A stretch of DNA of 6,210 nt from Asaia bogorensis (GTDB lineage: Bacteria; Pseudomonadota; Alphaproteobacteria; Acetobacterales; Acetobacteraceae): positions 1 to 6,210 of the forward strand of contig CAMCZJ010000179.1 in assembly GCA_945886995.1 (NCBI GenBank). Direction: 5' to 3'. Of this stretch, positions 1 through 5,789 are shown piece by piece. The position numbers were made by a program, and so were the translations under genes. The number at the start of each line of letters is the position of its first letter. Within the stretch, counting starts at the first letter, position 1. The notes under the pieces were generated by a model that saw only the letters and a list, made by a program, of their open reading frames with translations, was not told where the DNA came from and did no database searches.

Positions 1-261
1 CCATATACACGCGCCTTGGTATCTGCCATTCCGCATCCGGGACGCACGGGGCAGCGCATGGTGCTGCAGGGCGACCCACCCAACCCCGCCGACCGGCCAT
101 CCGGTTGCGCCTTTCATCCTCGCTGCCCTGTAGCGAATAGCCTTTGTGCGCGTGAAGCGCCGGTATTGAAGCCCCGTGCTGATGGGCGGCTTATCGCTTG
201 CCATGTCGCGCATGGGGAAGTCACCGCGGGACACGGCTTCACGGGGCAGGAGGCCGCCTGA
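1..261 (+). CDS. Dpp/Opp-type ABC transporter ATP-binding protein, C-terminal fragment
   Basis: This is the last 86 residues of the cytoplasmic ATPase that powers a peptide/nickel-family importer; the gene enters from the left edge, so the Walker A, signature and Walker B motifs are not in view. The window opens on PYTRALVSAIPHP, the segment that follows the nucleotide-binding domain in DppD/DppF/OppD/OppF proteins. It leads into the oligopeptide-transporter C-terminal domain with NPADRPSGCAFHPRCP. Four cysteines, at fragment residues 36, 42, 49 and 67, are spaced C-x5-C-x6-C-x17-C. This matches the cysteine set that is conserved in this domain and reported to hold an iron-sulfur cluster in some DppD-type subunits (from memory). 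The stop codon TGA abuts the ATG of the permease gene, so the two are co-transcribed and probably translationally coupled. Whether the whole protein is a single ATPase or a DppD-DppF fusion cannot be told from the fragment. The transported substrate is unknown. Confidence 0.93.
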   Translation, partial: PYTRALVSAIPHPGRTGQRMVLQGDPPNPADRPSGCAFHPRCPVANSLCAREAPVLKPRADGRLIACHVAHGEVTAGHGFTGQEAA

Positions 262-1194
262 ATGCTTCGCTTCATCGCATCACGCTTGGCGCGCGCAGCG
301 CTCACCATCGCCATGGTGGTCACTTTTGCTTTTATTGTGCTGCGCCTTTCCGGTGATCCTGCACAGATCATCATGGGCGCTGACGCGCCCCCTGAAGCGG
401 TTGATGCCTTTCGTACCGCCTGGGGGTTGGATGAGCCGATTTGGGTTCAGTATTTCTCCTATTTCTGGGCGATTTTGCAGGGCGATCTGGGCCGGTCCAT
501 GCGCGATGGGCGTGATGCCATTGTGCTGGTCACTGAACGCATTCCAGCCACCCTTGCGCTGACCCTGCCGGCACTGGCCATCAAAATATGCCTTGGCATA
601 CCAGCAGGGATTTATGCCGCGCTGCACCGCAATTCACTTGCGGATCGCGTGGTGATGATCATCGCTGTGGCGGGCTTCACCGTTCCTTCCTTTGTGTTGG
701 GCTTGCTGCTTGTACTGGTTTTCGCCGTACAGCTTGGCTGGCTTCCATCAGGTGGGCAGGAAAGCTGGCGCCACGGTATCCTGCCGGTGATTACCCTTGG
801 GCTTGGCGGCGCGGCCGTATTGGCGCGCTTTACGCGCAGCGCCATGCTGGAAGTCCTTGGGCAACCCTTTATCCGGACGGCGAGCGCCAAGGGCGTGCCA
901 TGGCGCGCCGTGGTCACCGGCCATGCTTTGCCAAATGCCGCAATCCCGACTGTAACCATCATCGGCTTCATGGTTGGCACGCTGATAGCCGGTGCTGTGG
1001 TGGTGGAAAGCGTCTTTTCCTGGCCAGGTGTGGGAAGGCTTCTGGTGGTCGCCGTCGCCAACCGTGATCTCGCCGTTGTGCAATGCATTCTTTTGCTGGT
1101 AGCTATCACCATGGTCTGCGCGAATCTGATCGTTGACTTGCTTTATGGCCTGCTAGATCCGCGGCTGCGCGCTGCGCCAGGAAAGGCTGCCTGA
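262..1194 (+). CDS. ABC transporter permease, DppB/OppB type
   Basis: This is an inner-membrane subunit (310 residues, normal for the family) of a dipeptide/oligopeptide/nickel-type importer. It pairs with the DppC-type permease next door to form the translocation channel. Hydrophobic segments suggest six membrane helices at roughly residues 10-28, 95-118, 130-158, 172-190, 226-250 and 272-297. Family landmarks are GDLGRS near 74-79, the cytoplasmic EAA-type coupling loop at about 200-229 (FIRTASAKG, then HALPNAAIPT), VFSWPGVGRL at 251-260, and the terminal DLLYGLLDPRLR at 292-303. The start is well supported: a perfect AGGAGG at 248-253 sits 8 nt before the ATG, which immediately follows the stop of the ATPase gene. 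The subfamily is clear. The substrate (dipeptide, oligopeptide, nickel, glutathione, opine) cannot be read from a permease, so no specific symbol is given. Confidence 0.95.
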   Translation: MLRFIASRLARAALTIAMVVTFAFIVLRLSGDPAQIIMGADAPPEAVDAFRTAWGLDEPIWVQYFSYFWAILQGDLGRSMRDGRDAIVLVTERIPATLALTLPALAIKICLGIPAGIYAALHRNSLADRVVMIIAVAGFTVPSFVLGLLLVLVFAVQLGWLPSGGQESWRHGILPVITLGLGGAAVLARFTRSAMLEVLGQPFIRTASAKGVPWRAVVTGHALPNAAIPTVTIIGFMVGTLIAGAVVVESVFSWPGVGRLLVVAVANRDLAVVQCILLLVAITMVCANLIVDLLYGLLDPRLRAAPGKAA

Positions 1195-1195
1195 T

Positions 1196-2074
1196 ATGCC
1201 TGAAGCGCCCCTTGTCGTGGCTGCATCCACGGCGCCCCCCAAGCGCCAACGTGCGGCGCTACCTGCATTGGTCATTTTTGGCATGGCCTGGTTGATGCTG
1301 ATGCTGGCGGTGGCAGTGCTTGCCGATGTGATTGCACCTTACGCCTATACCGCACTTGATTTGCGCAACCGGCTTTCACCGCCCATTCTTTTTGGGGGGA
1401 CATGGATTCACCCGCTTGGGACTGATGAATTGGGGCGGGATGTGCTGTCCCGTCTGATCTACTCCATCCGCACGAGCCTGCTGATTGCCTTTGGTGCCAC
1501 CATTATTGGTGCGGCGGTCGGGACCTCGCTGGGATTTCTTGCCGCGCATTTTCGTGGCTTGGTTGAACAAGCCGTTTTGGCGCTGGTGGATTTTTCCGCA
1601 TCCTTGCCCTTCCTGATTTTGGCGCTCGCGGTGCTGGCCTTTTTCGGCAATTCCCTGCTGCTACTGGTCTGCCTTTTGGGTTTGCATGCCTGGGAACGCT
1701 ATGCGCGGATTGCGCGTGGGCTTGCGTTGGCTGCTGGTGCGCAGGGCTATGCCGCTGCGGTGCGCGGGCTTGGTGCTTCGCCCTGGCGGATTTATGGGCG
1801 GCATGTGCTACCCAATATTGCCTCCACCTTGATTGTCTCCATGACGCTGGCCTTTCCTGAGGTCATCTTGCTCGAGTCAGGCCTGTCCTTCCTTGGCTTG
1901 GGTGTGCAGCCGCCGGAAACCTCGCTCGGTTCTATGGTCGGTTATGGGCGCGAATATCTTACGCGGGCGCCTTGGATTTTGCTGGCACCCGCCAGTGTTA
2001 TCATCCTGACAACGCTGTCTGTTTCGCTGATTGGTGATTGGCTGCGTGATGGGCTTGACCCGACGCTGCGGTGA
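1196..2074 (+). CDS. ABC transporter permease, DppC/OppC type
   Basis: This is the second inner-membrane channel subunit (292 residues, usual length) of the same peptide/nickel-family importer. An N-terminal cytoplasmic stretch (about 1-22) is followed by a first helix at about 23-48. Then comes the family hallmark HPLGTDELGRDVLSRLIY at 72-89, further helices at about 93-118, 125-163, 205-226 and 257-281, the EAA-type coupling loop at about 181-210 (GYAAAVRGLGASPWRIY, then HVLPN), and LSFLGLGVQPPETSLGSM at 230-247. The C-terminus DGLDPTLR is the standard family ending, so the protein is intact. The gene starts 1 nt after the previous stop and has a ribosome-binding stretch AGGAAAGG at 1179-1186, 9 nt before the ATG. 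Its stop codon forms the end of the left arm of a hairpin that probably terminates the operon. The substrate is not determinable from this subunit. Confidence 0.95.
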   Translation: MPEAPLVVAASTAPPKRQRAALPALVIFGMAWLMLMLAVAVLADVIAPYAYTALDLRNRLSPPILFGGTWIHPLGTDELGRDVLSRLIYSIRTSLLIAFGATIIGAAVGTSLGFLAAHFRGLVEQAVLALVDFSASLPFLILALAVLAFFGNSLLLLVCLLGLHAWERYARIARGLALAAGAQGYAAAVRGLGASPWRIYGRHVLPNIASTLIVSMTLAFPEVILLESGLSFLGLGVQPPETSLGSMVGYGREYLTRAPWILLAPASVIILTTLSVSLIGDWLRDGLDPTLR

Positions 2075-2094
2075 AGGGACTCACCGCAGCCTTT
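2065..2094 (+). terminator. Probable transcription terminator hairpin at the end of the Dpp-type operon
   Basis: GCTGCGGTGA (2065-2074) and TCACCGCAGC (2081-2090) are perfect 10-bp inverted arms with a 6-nt loop. They are followed on the plus strand by CTTT, a short U tract. The left arm contains the last codons and the TGA stop of the DppC-type gene. The site lies between two convergent genes that end only 37 bp apart, which is where a terminator is expected. The U tract is weak and there is none on the opposite strand, so termination of the minus-strand transcript here is less certain. Confidence 0.65.
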
Positions 2095-2111
2095 AGTGCT
2101 TAGCGTTAGGA

Positions 2112-3533
2112 CTAGCGCCGGCGCATCGCGCTGGGGTAGAGCCGCCCATCCTGTGCACACATGGCTTCCAGCACGAAATTGCCGGGCAGATCATGCAATT
2201 CCTCGGTGGGCGGCAGGTCTGCCGCAGCATGCAGCGCGCCGCGCAATGGCCGCCCTTCCATGCCTACCGTATCAATCCCAAGCAGGTGCAGAATGGTGGG
2301 CACAATATCGGTCAGGTCAGCGGGTTCCTGGATCACAGCACCCTGACGGAACGGGCCGCCCTGCATGACAAGAACGGTCGCAAGCTCCGCCCGATGTAGA
2401 CCGCCATGCATGCCGCCGCCTTCCGGTACATCGGGCGCATCGAACGGGGCCGTGCCTGGCAGGCCCCATTCATCCAAACCTTCTTCACCCGCGAATGTCG
2501 CGACCAGATCAGCGCTGCGCGGATGCGCCGAGCCGAGTAACGCAAGTGGCACCGCACGGCCGGGTGCGAGAATGGCAGGATCGCGCGCCAATAACGGGCC
2601 TGCCCAATTTTGTGTGGCGAGGAAATCCGCAACTTGCGACGCAAGGGCAGGGTCCCTCAGCCACATCCCGGGCGCAGCTGCTGGCGCCACCACAATATCC
2701 ACATCTGGCGCCATACCGGTGCCAGCGCGGAAGCCAGCGCGCTGCAATTCGCTCCGTAGGCACTTCTTACCCCGCCCTGTCACATGGCCGTGGTCAGAGA
2801 GAACAATGATGGCAACGTCTTTCGCATCCGCTTGTGCATCGCGCCACGCCATAATGCGCCCGAGTACCGCATCCGCTGACTTTAGCGCGCGTTGCGTATG
2901 TTCCGCCCGTAAGCCGCCCCAATGGAAGGATACATCGGGTTCTGAAAGCCAAAGCAGCGCCACATCCGGTTTCATTTGTGGCAGTACATGATCAATCAGC
3001 ACGCGCCCGGCGAATTCGACCCGAGCGATATTCGGCACAGCGGCGGGTGGCGTAGCGCCAAGCGCTTCAACCACGCGCCGCGCTGTCTCGCCCTTTGTAT
3101 CCTCGACATTCCAGCGAAAGGCACCAAGGCGTTCAGCCGCCGGGTGAAGCAGCCGCGCCGCCCCCGCCGTACCGGCGCTGACCAGCGCAAAACTCAGCCC
3201 ATGCGGTGCAAGGCGCTCCGCCAGGCTCGGGCGCTGCAAGGGCGATTCCGCACCAGCAGCGAGCGTGATGACATCCTCCACCAGCTTGGTTCGGATCAAA
3301 CGATCGGGTGCGACTGATGCGTCGAATAGCGTATTGGCGACCAGGCCATGGCCCCCAGGGCGGCAGCCGGTGATGAGCGATGGCGTCGCAACCCGTGTTT
3401 CAGATGGGAATACGCTTCGCGCGCGCGAAAAGCGTGCGCCAGCCGAAGATAGCGCATGCAAATGCGGGGTCGCTACCGGGTCCACCATGTCAGGGCGAAG
3501 CCCGTCCAGGGCCACCATAATCACGCGTGTCAT
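2112..3533 (-). CDS. Alkaline-phosphatase-superfamily phosphodiesterase (type I phosphodiesterase/nucleotide pyrophosphatase family)
   Basis: This is a 473-residue metal-dependent hydrolase, predicted to cleave phosphodiester or phosphoanhydride bonds through a phospho-threonine intermediate at a two-zinc site. The visible active-site set is complete: D10 (VALDGLRPD), nucleophile T46 (VFPSETR), N67 (GLVANTLF), D200 and H204 (SEPDVSFHWGG), D247-H248 (VLSDHGH) and H376 (GGGMHGG). The spacings D to T (36 residues), T to N (21) and H to DH (43) equal those I recall for bacterial nucleotide pyrophosphatase/phosphodiesterase. No signal peptide or membrane helix is seen, so a cytoplasmic site is likely. 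The ATG is supported by GGGAG about 7 nt upstream. It is the last gene of the minus-strand block, 118 bp after the metallophosphoesterase, and converges with the Dpp-type operon. Phosphonoacetate hydrolases belong to the same fold, so the substrate is open. Alkaline phosphatase monoesterase activity is less likely because the nucleophile is Thr and the NPP-type Asn is present. Confidence 0.88.
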   Translation of the reverse strand: MTRVIMVALDGLRPDMVDPVATPHLHALSSAGARFSRARSVFPSETRVATPSLITGCRPGGHGLVANTLFDASVAPDRLIRTKLVEDVITLAAGAESPLQRPSLAERLAPHGLSFALVSAGTAGAARLLHPAAERLGAFRWNVEDTKGETARRVVEALGATPPAAVPNIARVEFAGRVLIDHVLPQMKPDVALLWLSEPDVSFHWGGLRAEHTQRALKSADAVLGRIMAWRDAQADAKDVAIIVLSDHGHVTGRGKKCLRSELQRAGFRAGTGMAPDVDIVVAPAAAPGMWLRDPALASQVADFLATQNWAGPLLARDPAILAPGRAVPLALLGSAHPRSADLVATFAGEEGLDEWGLPGTAPFDAPDVPEGGGMHGGLHRAELATVLVMQGGPFRQGAVIQEPADLTDIVPTILHLLGIDTVGMEGRPLRGALHAAADLPPTEELHDLPGNFVLEAMCAQDGRLYPSAMRRR

Positions 3534-3571
3534 GTCATTCTCCCAAATGGTGGCGACGAACGTGGAGCGAA

Positions 3572-3597
3572 GCCAAAGGACTTAAAAGGCCCTTGGC
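3572..3597 (-). promoter_or_regulatory. Inverted repeat upstream of the phosphodiesterase gene
   Basis: GCCAAAGG (3572-3579) and CCCTTGGC (3590-3597) flank a 10-nt A/T-rich spacer. On the minus-strand RNA the arms pair over 8 positions with one G-U wobble. The stem lies about 40-65 nt before the phosphodiesterase ATG. There is no good U tract after it on the transcribed strand, so it is a weak terminator candidate at best. An operator or a 5'-leader structure is equally possible. Confidence 0.35.
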
Positions 3598-3619
3598 GAT
3601 AACAGGATGAATGCTGGAT

Positions 3620-3643
3620 TGTGACGCGCCAGGGCATGTCACA
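3620..3643 (-). promoter_or_regulatory. TGTGAC-N12-GTCACA inverted repeat just after the metallophosphoesterase stop
   Basis: TGTGAC (3620-3625) and GTCACA (3638-3643) are perfect 6-bp arms separated by 12 nt, beginning 8 nt past the metallophosphoesterase stop codon. It may be a 3'-end hairpin protecting the upstream message, or a dyad operator for the downstream gene. The half-sites look like those of CRP, but the spacing is 14 nt between TGTGA and TCACA instead of 6, so it is not a normal CRP site. No U tract follows. Confidence 0.3.
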
Positions 3644-3651
3644 CCAGCACC

Positions 3652-4479
3652 TCAAGAACTGGCGCGCGGATAGGTCAGGTGGCGGATAGGGCCAAGATAG
3701 GGCACCTCCATGCCATCTGGTTCCAGCAAAACCGTCTCCACATGGTCCGCATGCAGGTGATGCAGCAGGGCACCGCAGCGCCGCGCCCCAGGCAGGCCTT
3801 GCTGCTCATCCTCCTCCACCACAAAGGAAAGTGGCGGCGCCCAGACAAAGGAGACTGCGTCACGCTTGAATTCATGATGCAGGTGCAAATGGCCAGAGGC
3901 GACCAGGCGAAGCCGTGGATGCCCCAGGATGGGCGTCAATGAATCGCGCGCGTGCGGAGGCACAGACCAGTAATCAAAAACCGGATCATCTGGATGCGTC
4001 ACAAAGATGGGCTTGTGCAAGAACACCGCCAATCGCCGCGCATCTGCGCTTTCAACGGCTTCAATGATGAAGCGCGCCTGAGCTTCTTCTTCCGGGTGCC
4101 CTGTTCCCATCACCTCGGAATTGAGGCCGATGATGCGCCAGCCGGGCAGATCATGTAGACCATACCCTGCACCAAGATGCCGCTGAAACCTTGTCAGCCT
4201 AGTTTCGTCAAAGGGCTGACGCGGCATGGTGTGGGCGTGGCTGCCCGTATCATGATTGCCTGGCAGAGCCAGAATTGGGCCTGGGAAGCGGCCCAGTTCT
4301 TCGGCGGCAAACGCCATATCCGCCTCATGATCTGCGCCATCAAGCGAAAGATCACCGCTGGCAACCGTAAGGTCGGGCGGGGAAGCCGTTGCCAGAGCGT
4401 GAATCAAGGCAAGATTGCCGCGGAACAATTCATTCCGCGGCGACAGATGCGCATCCGTAAGCTGTAGGATCGTATGCAT
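3652..4479 (-). CDS. Calcineurin-like metallophosphoesterase, class III phosphodiesterase (CpdA/GpdQ-like)
   Basis: This is a 275-residue binuclear-metal phosphodiesterase. All expected metal ligands are visible: D9 and H11 (LTDAHLS), D43 (SGDLSLDG), N75-H76 (LPGNHD), H155 (VFLHKP), and H197 and H199 (SGHLHLHH). Length and ligand spacing closely match what I recall for glycerophosphodiesterase GpdQ (274 residues) and the related CpdA/Rv0805 cyclic-nucleotide phosphodiesterases. There is no signal peptide, so it should act in the cytoplasm. It starts 3 nt after the stop of the UgpB-like binding-protein gene, with GGGG in that gene's last codons as the likely ribosome-binding site, so the two are almost certainly one transcript. 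That neighbourhood favours hydrolysis of an imported glycerophosphodiester over 3',5'-cAMP, although the family is promiscuous and cAMP cannot be excluded. A strong 9-bp hairpin lies within codons 13-21. Confidence 0.9.
   Translation of the reverse strand: MHTILQLTDAHLSPRNELFRGNLALIHALATASPPDLTVASGDLSLDGADHEADMAFAAEELGRFPGPILALPGNHDTGSHAHTMPRQPFDETRLTRFQRHLGAGYGLHDLPGWRIIGLNSEVMGTGHPEEEAQARFIIEAVESADARRLAVFLHKPIFVTHPDDPVFDYWSVPPHARDSLTPILGHPRLRLVASGHLHLHHEFKRDAVSFVWAPPLSFVVEEDEQQGLPGARRCGALLHHLHADHVETVLLEPDGMEVPYLGPIRHLTYPRASS
4417..4441 (-). other. Perfect 9-bp hairpin inside the 5' end of the metallophosphoesterase gene
   Basis: GCCGCGGAA (4417-4425) and TTCCGCGGC (4433-4441) are perfect inverted arms with a 7-nt loop. 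They lie 38-62 nt downstream of the metallophosphoesterase ATG and about 42 nt beyond the stop of the binding-protein gene. In the minus-strand message this forms a stable stem next to a gene boundary. It could slow translation of the enzyme or protect the 3' end of the binding-protein message from exonucleases. The structure is seen; the role is inferred. Confidence 0.5.
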
Positions 4480-4482
4480 GCT

Positions 4483-5763
4483 TCAACCCCGACGCGGCAG
4501 CAAGCGGCGAACTTCACTCGCCATATCGCCCAAGGCCACTTCGGGCGTCGCAGTCCCTTCGACAACGCGCGCCATGTTATTGACCATCACTTCAGTCACA
4601 CGAACGCTATTGGTACCTGGGAAAGCATACCAGGGAACCATACGGCCCACCTGCATTGTGGCGGTTTTGAATAGGGGGTTCTCGCGATAGAATTCCGAAA
4701 GATAACGCGGATCATCAATGGCAAGCTGGTTTGTGGGGACATAGCCAGTGTTCTTGACCATCAACGTCGTTCCTTCCGCGCTTGTTGAAAAGCGCAGGAA
4801 TTTCCAGGCAGCCTCGCGCTTTGTGGCGTCACGCGCGGTTAGCATCCCGGCGGCACCACCTGTTGGCAGGCGGCCATTCACGGGATCAACAACGGGCAGC
4901 AGCGCGGTTTGCATTTCGAAATTCCGCCCGACGCTGGTCATCATATTCCGCAGGAAGGCGGTTGAACCAAAACGCATGCCAAGCTTGCCGGCCGCAAAGG
5001 CCTGCAGTGCCGTTGTGCCATTCAGTTGCGGCATCCCGCCTTCGGTCACCATACGGCGGAGCAAGCGCAAGCTGGCGAGACCTTCGGGGCCTGCGAAGCC
5101 TACGTCGCGCTCATCCGGGGTAAGCATGCGCGCGCCATGGCTGAACAGTAGTGCGGAAAACATCCAGTCATCGCCGGGCCATTGGAACCACATGCCTTCA
5201 GTGCCATCGCCAAGCGCCTTGATGCGCGCCGAAAGCGCGATCACCTCATCCCAGGTTTTTGGGAAAGCTTCCGGGGCAGGATTGGCGCCAACGCGGCGCA
5301 GAAGTTCCGTGTTGTAGTAGGAAATTGCGTTGGATGCGGCATAGGCGAGGCCCGATTGCATGCCGCCAAAATGGCCAAGGGCAAGGATGCCGGGCGTATA
5401 GCCATGGGCCGCCGGATCACCCTCACGTGCAAGTAGGGGCGCGAGATCTTGAGCAATGCCTCGTTCGGCGAATACCCTCAACCGATTGAAGCCTTGGTAT
5501 GAAAGATCGGGTAATTGATTGGTGGCCGCTTGCCGCAGGATAAGCTGATTGCCTTCCTCATAATTCGGCGTTGTGATGAAGCGGACCGTAGTATTCGGTT
5601 CACGCTTGGCAAATTCCGCCGCAATCGCGTCGTAACTTTCTTTGAAGATCTGCGGCTGTGCATAATGCACCGTGATTTCCACATTCCCCTGGGCGCGCAA
5701 CTGCGGCGCGGCGAGCAAGCCGGCCGTGACGCCCAAGGCAGTGCGACGGGTAAATGATTTCAT
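4483..5763 (-). CDS. Tat-exported family-1 extracellular solute-binding protein, UgpB-like
   Basis: This 426-residue periplasmic receptor captures a solute and hands it to an ABC importer. Residues 1-24 look like a Tat signal: twin arginine in FTRRTAL (4-10), the hydrophobic GVTAGLLAA, and likely cleavage after QLRA-24. The mature protein has the family-1 architecture: an N-terminal lobe opening with VEITVHYAQ, SYYNTELLRRVG at 149-160, TWDEVIALSARIKA at 170-183, and in the C-terminal lobe EAAWKFLRF at 317-325 and the TGYVP loop at 339-343. Y68 (PNYEEGN), the W195-W200 region, Y341 and R388 (GTNSVRV) fall where UgpB places ligand-contacting Tyr, Trp, Tyr and Arg, by eye and from memory. This favours glycerol-3-phosphate or a glycerophosphodiester; a sugar is the alternative. 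AGAAGGA at 5772-5778, 8 nt before the ATG, supports the start. It lies 26 nt after a paralogous gene and 3 nt before the metallophosphoesterase. Confidence 0.9.
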   Translation of the reverse strand: MKSFTRRTALGVTAGLLAAPQLRAQGNVEITVHYAQPQIFKESYDAIAAEFAKREPNTTVRFITTPNYEEGNQLILRQAATNQLPDLSYQGFNRLRVFAERGIAQDLAPLLAREGDPAAHGYTPGILALGHFGGMQSGLAYAASNAISYYNTELLRRVGANPAPEAFPKTWDEVIALSARIKALGDGTEGMWFQWPGDDWMFSALLFSHGARMLTPDERDVGFAGPEGLASLRLLRRMVTEGGMPQLNGTTALQAFAAGKLGMRFGSTAFLRNMMTSVGRNFEMQTALLPVVDPVNGRLPTGGAAGMLTARDATKREAAWKFLRFSTSAEGTTLMVKNTGYVPTNQLAIDDPRYLSEFYRENPLFKTATMQVGRMVPWYAFPGTNSVRVTEVMVNNMARVVEGTATPEVALGDMASEVRRLLPRRG

Positions 5764-5789
5764 GGGATACGTCCTTCTGGTTTTGGGGG
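5764..5789 (-). promoter_or_regulatory. Short spacer with Shine-Dalgarno between the two binding-protein genes
   Basis: The 26-nt gap between the stop of the first binding-protein gene and the ATG of the second carries AGAAGGA (5772-5778, minus strand), 8 nt before the start. The gap is too short for an ordinary promoter plus terminator, so the paralogues are read from one transcript. Confidence 0.6.

Larger units (their letters stand above)
3534..3651. other. 118-bp intergenic gap with two inverted repeats
   Basis: This is the only sizeable non-coding gap in the window, between the metallophosphoesterase stop and the phosphodiesterase start, both on the minus strand. It holds two inverted repeats, described separately, and the phosphodiesterase ribosome-binding site GGGAG just before its ATG. 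I found no convincing -35/-10 pair. The gap is long enough for a separate promoter or for a processing or attenuation site that uncouples the last gene from the three before it. Confidence 0.5.

Noticed and set aside
612..1112. 166-codon minus-strand frame opposite the DppB-type permease
   Set aside because: Antisense shadow. The permease on the other strand has all family landmarks and a perfect ribosome-binding site.
2365..2991. 208-codon open frame on the plus strand opposite the phosphodiesterase gene
   Set aside because: It is the antisense shadow of a gene whose catalytic motifs are all intact. Its translation is low-complexity, rich in Ser, Ala, Arg and Pro, with no recognisable domain.
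3620..3643. CRP/FNR-type operator
   Set aside because: The half-sites resemble TGTGA/TCACA, but the 14-nt spacing is wrong for these regulators. It is kept only as an unexplained inverted repeat.
2181..4155. Identical 15-mer GCCGGGCAGATCATG at 2181-2195 and 4141-4155, suggesting a dispersed repeat
   Set aside because: Both copies lie in coding sequence and encode the same short peptide LHDLPG in two unrelated enzymes, in the preferred codons. Flanks do not match, so chance is the simplest explanation.
4615..4640. Small inverted repeat CCTGG/CCAGG, also present in the paralogue near 5922-5940
   Set aside because: It follows from the conserved residues WYAFPGTN in both binding proteins, so protein constraint explains it without a regulatory role.
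4748..5317. 189-codon open frame on the plus strand opposite the binding-protein gene
   Set aside because: Antisense shadow of a well-supported gene in GC-rich DNA; no family motif and no matching operon context.
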